This document shows positions 63,645 to 64,000 of a stretch of DNA of 64,000 nucleotides, piece after piece (the stretch's first letter is position 1; each line of letters starts with the position of its first letter). The notes beneath the pieces were generated by a model. The model did not search any database, had not been told where the DNA came from, and worked only from the letters and a program-made list of their open reading frames with translations. Position numbers and translations under genes: made by a program. Source of the DNA: Blastocladiella emersonii ATCC 22665 (lineage: Eukaryota > Blastocladiomycota > Blastocladiomycetes > Blastocladiales > Blastocladiaceae); NCBI GenBank assembly GCA_025594325.1, contig JANHCV010000004.1, positions 248,001 to 312,000 on the forward strand. Reading direction: 5' to 3'.

Positions 63645-64000
63645 CTTTTTTGCCCTGGAGCATTTTGTTTGTTCCGGTTCAACGCGTCGAAATCGAATTG
63701 ATGGTTCTCAGCAGTATAGGTAGGCTGAGTTAATGTCGAGCTTAATCTAAATTCGGCTATCAATGAGCTCAAATTCCCATGACGCTCCAGATCCAACTTC
63801 TCTGGCTTTGACTTAAGCTCCAACATCCAACCTCCAACCTCCAATCTTCGTTTCTCTGACTCCAACTCCGACTCTCTGAATCCCCGCATTGGCCTCAGCT
63901 CAACCTAAAATGAGTTCTCATATTGTAGTGTAAGTCTCCCGTCTGAACTGCCAATTGTGAGGTGAGTAACCAGCTGTAGCAGGAGATGCTTGTCAAGTCC

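Larger units (their letters stand above)
61813..64000. repeat. Right arm of the large inverted repeat, cut by the window edge
   Basis: Inverted partner of 52226-54401. It still matches at base 64000 (which pairs with 52226), so the true arm is longer. It contains the helicase tail, the 12-bp minisatellite with one extra unit and tRNA-Arg(CCG). Confidence 0.95.

Overview
The window looks like a contig from a high-GC basidiomycete yeast. The left 39 kb is dense with eukaryotic protein genes. They carry very short GT-AG introns (mostly 53-71 bp), usually with a GTACG-type donor and a CTAAC or CTGAC branch point, and reading frames are restored exactly across them. The third codon position is strongly G/C-rich, and mitochondrial, TORC2, PRMT and Zn2Cys6 families are present. 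A Tremellomycete (perhaps Trichosporonales-like) is a reasonable guess from style alone, but the genus cannot be fixed from the sequence.

Left part (1-39.1 kb), conserved chromosome arm. In order: a 5'-truncated unknown gene, ribosomal protein L11 (uL5), TRM44 tRNA methyltransferase, a CARM1-like arginine methyltransferase, a TORC2 HbrB/Bit61-type subunit, a large Pro/Gln-rich C2H2 zinc-finger regulator, a MATE transporter, a Pro-rich membrane protein, a HAD hydrolase, a sugar-porter MFS transporter, a 1303-residue ARM-like/SPRY-like protein with seven introns, GAL7, a delta-9 desaturase (OLE1 type), a small C2-domain protein and a poly-Gln Zn2Cys6 regulator. It ends with a head-to-head pair for the two mitochondrial propionyl-CoA carboxylase subunits (PCCA and PCCB). 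Several pairs are divergent and share a short promoter region (PRMT/HbrB, GAL7/OLE1, PCCA/PCCB).

Middle part (39.1-52.2 kb), gene-poor. Base composition drops visibly. I see tRNA-Gly(UCC), tRNA-His(GUG) and tRNA-Met(CAU), micro- and minisatellites, AGCT-rich degenerate repeats, dispersed inverted copies of unknown repeats and exon-like fragments, but no convincing intact protein gene.

Right part (52.2-64.0 kb), a large inverted repeat around a nested transposon. Two arms of at least 2.18 kb (52226-54401 and 61813-64000, near-identical where compared and running off the window edge) flank a 7.4 kb centre. The centre holds a decayed Helitron (Helitron-like N region, HUH-type Rep, PIF1-like helicase) reading left to right. 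Its Rep region is split by a 2183-bp hAT-type element with perfect 16-bp terminal inverted repeats and an 8-bp target duplication (7/8 match). The inverted arms are themselves the 3' part of the helicase plus a G-rich 12-bp minisatellite and a tRNA-Arg(CCG) gene, so the left arm carries an inverted second copy of the helicase tail. This nested, palindromic structure is the most unusual thing in the window.
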